Source: Acidimicrobiaceae bacterium | GTDB lineage: Bacteria > Actinomycetota > Acidimicrobiia > Acidimicrobiales > UBA8190 | Direction: 5' to 3' | DNA: 40,532 nucleotides | Assembly: GCA_003151955.1 (NCBI GenBank) | Contig: PLZB01000055.1 | Coordinates: forward strand, 1 to 40,532 | Part shown: positions 39,646 through 40,532 of the stretch, piece by piece | How positions within the stretch are numbered: position 1 is the stretch's first letter | How the letters are laid out: every line of letters begins with the position of its first letter | Translations under genes and position numbers: made by a program | Notes under the pieces: model-generated | The model's input: only the letters and a program-made list of their open reading frames with translations | The model's database searches: none | Told to the model about the DNA's origin: nothing

Positions 39646-39926
39646 CGACGGGCTCCCCGCCGGCCCCTATTGCCCCGACTAAGACACGTGGCGTCAGGTC
39701 GGACGCTCTGCGTGGCGATGGTGTGGTGGAGGTCCTCCGGTGTCTGTCCCGGCCGCTGGCTGCGGCGAAGAGCAGCACCGGACGTCGGCACTCCGAATCC
39801 CCCCCGTCCTTCACTGGTTGCCCAGATCCCGGGACCCCCCTCTGGCGACCTGCTGGTCGCCCGGCCCGGAAGATGCAATCATACAATCATGGATTTTCTC
39901 ATTTCTGCAACTTTTTCGGTGGCCCG
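39646..39926. promoter_or_regulatory. Divergent promoter region of the mce operon and its ATPase
   Basis: 281 bases without a convincing gene. The right end (about 39872-39918) is A/T-rich, unlike nearly everything else here. TACAAT (39882-39887) is a good -10 for the ATPase, giving a leader of about 33 bases. A 13-codon frame (39889-39930, MDFLISATFSVAR) overlaps the ATPase ATG as ATGA and may be a leader peptide or chance. No clear -35 or dyad was found for the leftward operon. Confidence 0.45.
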
Positions 39927-40532
39927 ATGACGGCCGGCGTGATCTCCGTCCAGGGCGTCTCCAAGCGGTTCGGGACCCACTCCGTCCTCGAGGACATCAC
40001 CTTCGACGTCCCCCAGGGAGCCACCACGGCCATCCTCGGACCGTCGGGGACGGGGAAGTCCGTCCTCCTCAAGGTCATCGTCGGCCTCCTCGTCCCCGAC
40101 CGGGGCCAGGTCTTCGTCGACGGGGACCCCATCGTGGGCGTCCGGGAGCGGGAGGTCCTCCGGATCAGGAAGAAATTCGGGGTCCTCTTCCAGGACGGGG
40201 CCCTCTTCGGGTCGATGTCCCTCTACGACAACATCGCCTTCCCCCTCCGGGAGCACTCCACCAAGACGGAGCAGGCCATCCGCCACATCGTCTTCCAGAA
40301 GGCCGAGCTCGTCGGCCTCGTCGGCCACCTCGAGAAGTTCCCCGGGGAGGTCTCCGGCGGGATGAAGAAGCGGGCCGGCCTGGCCCGGGCCCTCGTCCTC
40401 GACCCCGAGATCATCCTCTTCGACGAGCCCGACTCCGGCCTCGACCCCGTCCGGGTCGCCTACCTCGACGACCTCGTCGTGACGGCCCAGCGCGAGACGG
40501 GGGCCACCTTCTTCATCATCACCCACAACATC
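39927..40532 (+). CDS. mceG: ABC transporter ATPase of the Mce system (MceG/MlaF type), partial
   Basis: The first 202 residues are present; the gene runs off the right edge. Walker A is ILGPSGTGKSVLLK near residue 36. The Q-loop is VLFQDGALFGSMSLYDNIAF. The signature is EVSGGMKKRAGLARAL, with the GGMKKR form that is typical of MlaF/MceG ATPases. Walker B is IILFDEPDSGLDPV and the His switch is FFIITHNI at the edge. It powers lipid transport by the YrbEA/EB permease and MCE hexamer. It diverges from that operon, whereas in mycobacteria the shared ATPase gene is usually unlinked. Confidence 0.95.
   Translation, partial: MTAGVISVQGVSKRFGTHSVLEDITFDVPQGATTAILGPSGTGKSVLLKVIVGLLVPDRGQVFVDGDPIVGVREREVLRIRKKFGVLFQDGALFGSMSLYDNIAFPLREHSTKTEQAIRHIVFQKAELVGLVGHLEKFPGEVSGGMKKRAGLARALVLDPEIILFDEPDSGLDPVRVAYLDDLVVTAQRETGATFFIITHNI

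Noticed and set aside
1..40532. tRNA, rRNA, riboswitch or prophage genes
   Set aside because: No cloverleaf, rRNA core, known riboswitch element, integrase, transposase or phage structural gene was recognised by eye; a covariance-model scan would be needed to exclude small RNAs.

Overview
The window is very GC-rich, densely packed chromosomal DNA with strong G/C third-position bias, GTG starts and many 4-base gene overlaps. Gene content points to an actinomycetote: a complete six-gene mce lipid-import operon with paired YrbE permeases and a Mam protein, an F420-dependent luciferase-like oxidoreductase, a ChoD-type GMC sterol oxidase, an EphD-like hydrolase/SDR fusion, an AurF-type diiron oxygenase, a CU044_5270-type protein beside an ECF sigma factor, and TetR regulators. 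The class cannot be fixed from sequence alone; Acidimicrobiia is a reasonable guess. No rRNA, tRNA, CRISPR array or insertion sequence was seen.

Layout. 1-6.6 kb: the tail of a sugar-nucleotide epimerase with a hairpin and in-frame stop at the window edge, a GT4 glycosyltransferase with two duplicated N-terminal modules, a membrane protein, ArfB, an FAH-family enzyme, an SDR, a membrane protein and a DUF1990 protein. 6.6-17.1 kb: an alpha/beta hydrolase with a histone-H1-like tail, a divergent crotonase, a secreted IPT/TIG protein and its intact paralogue 5 kb away, plus a dead third copy between them, an F420 enzyme, and a TetR-GMC oxidase operon with a palindromic operator candidate. 17.4-22.1 kb: an uncharacterised two-gene pair, the ECF sigma module, a GGDEF membrane protein, and a TetR protein with another lysine-rich tail.

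22.1-25.85 kb looks like an acquired island. Codon bias is weaker and gene decay is frequent. Two paralogous AbrB-type antitoxin plus PIN-like protein pairs, in opposite orientation, flank a Phd/VapC pair. Each AbrB gene is preceded by the same ACTTGG...CCAAGT inverted repeat. This is the best candidate here for an undescribed system: a toxin-antitoxin family with a divergent PIN-like partner and a recognisable operator. An SRPBCC-like gene and a frameshifted membrane-protein gene follow.

25.85-29.7 kb: an AurF-like diiron oxygenase diverges from an operon of an M24 peptidase-like protein and the EphD-like fusion, followed by a decayed PF10118-type fragment. 29.7-40.5 kb: a cyclic-nucleotide-binding-domain protein, a strong terminator, and the mce operon (yrbEA-yrbEB-mceA-F-mam) read leftward. 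Its first eight genes are joined by seven 4-base overlaps. The ATPase (MceG/MlaF type) diverges from it and runs off the right edge. The sterol oxidase, crotonase, EphD-like protein and Mce importer together suggest lipid or sterol uptake and modification, which is inference.
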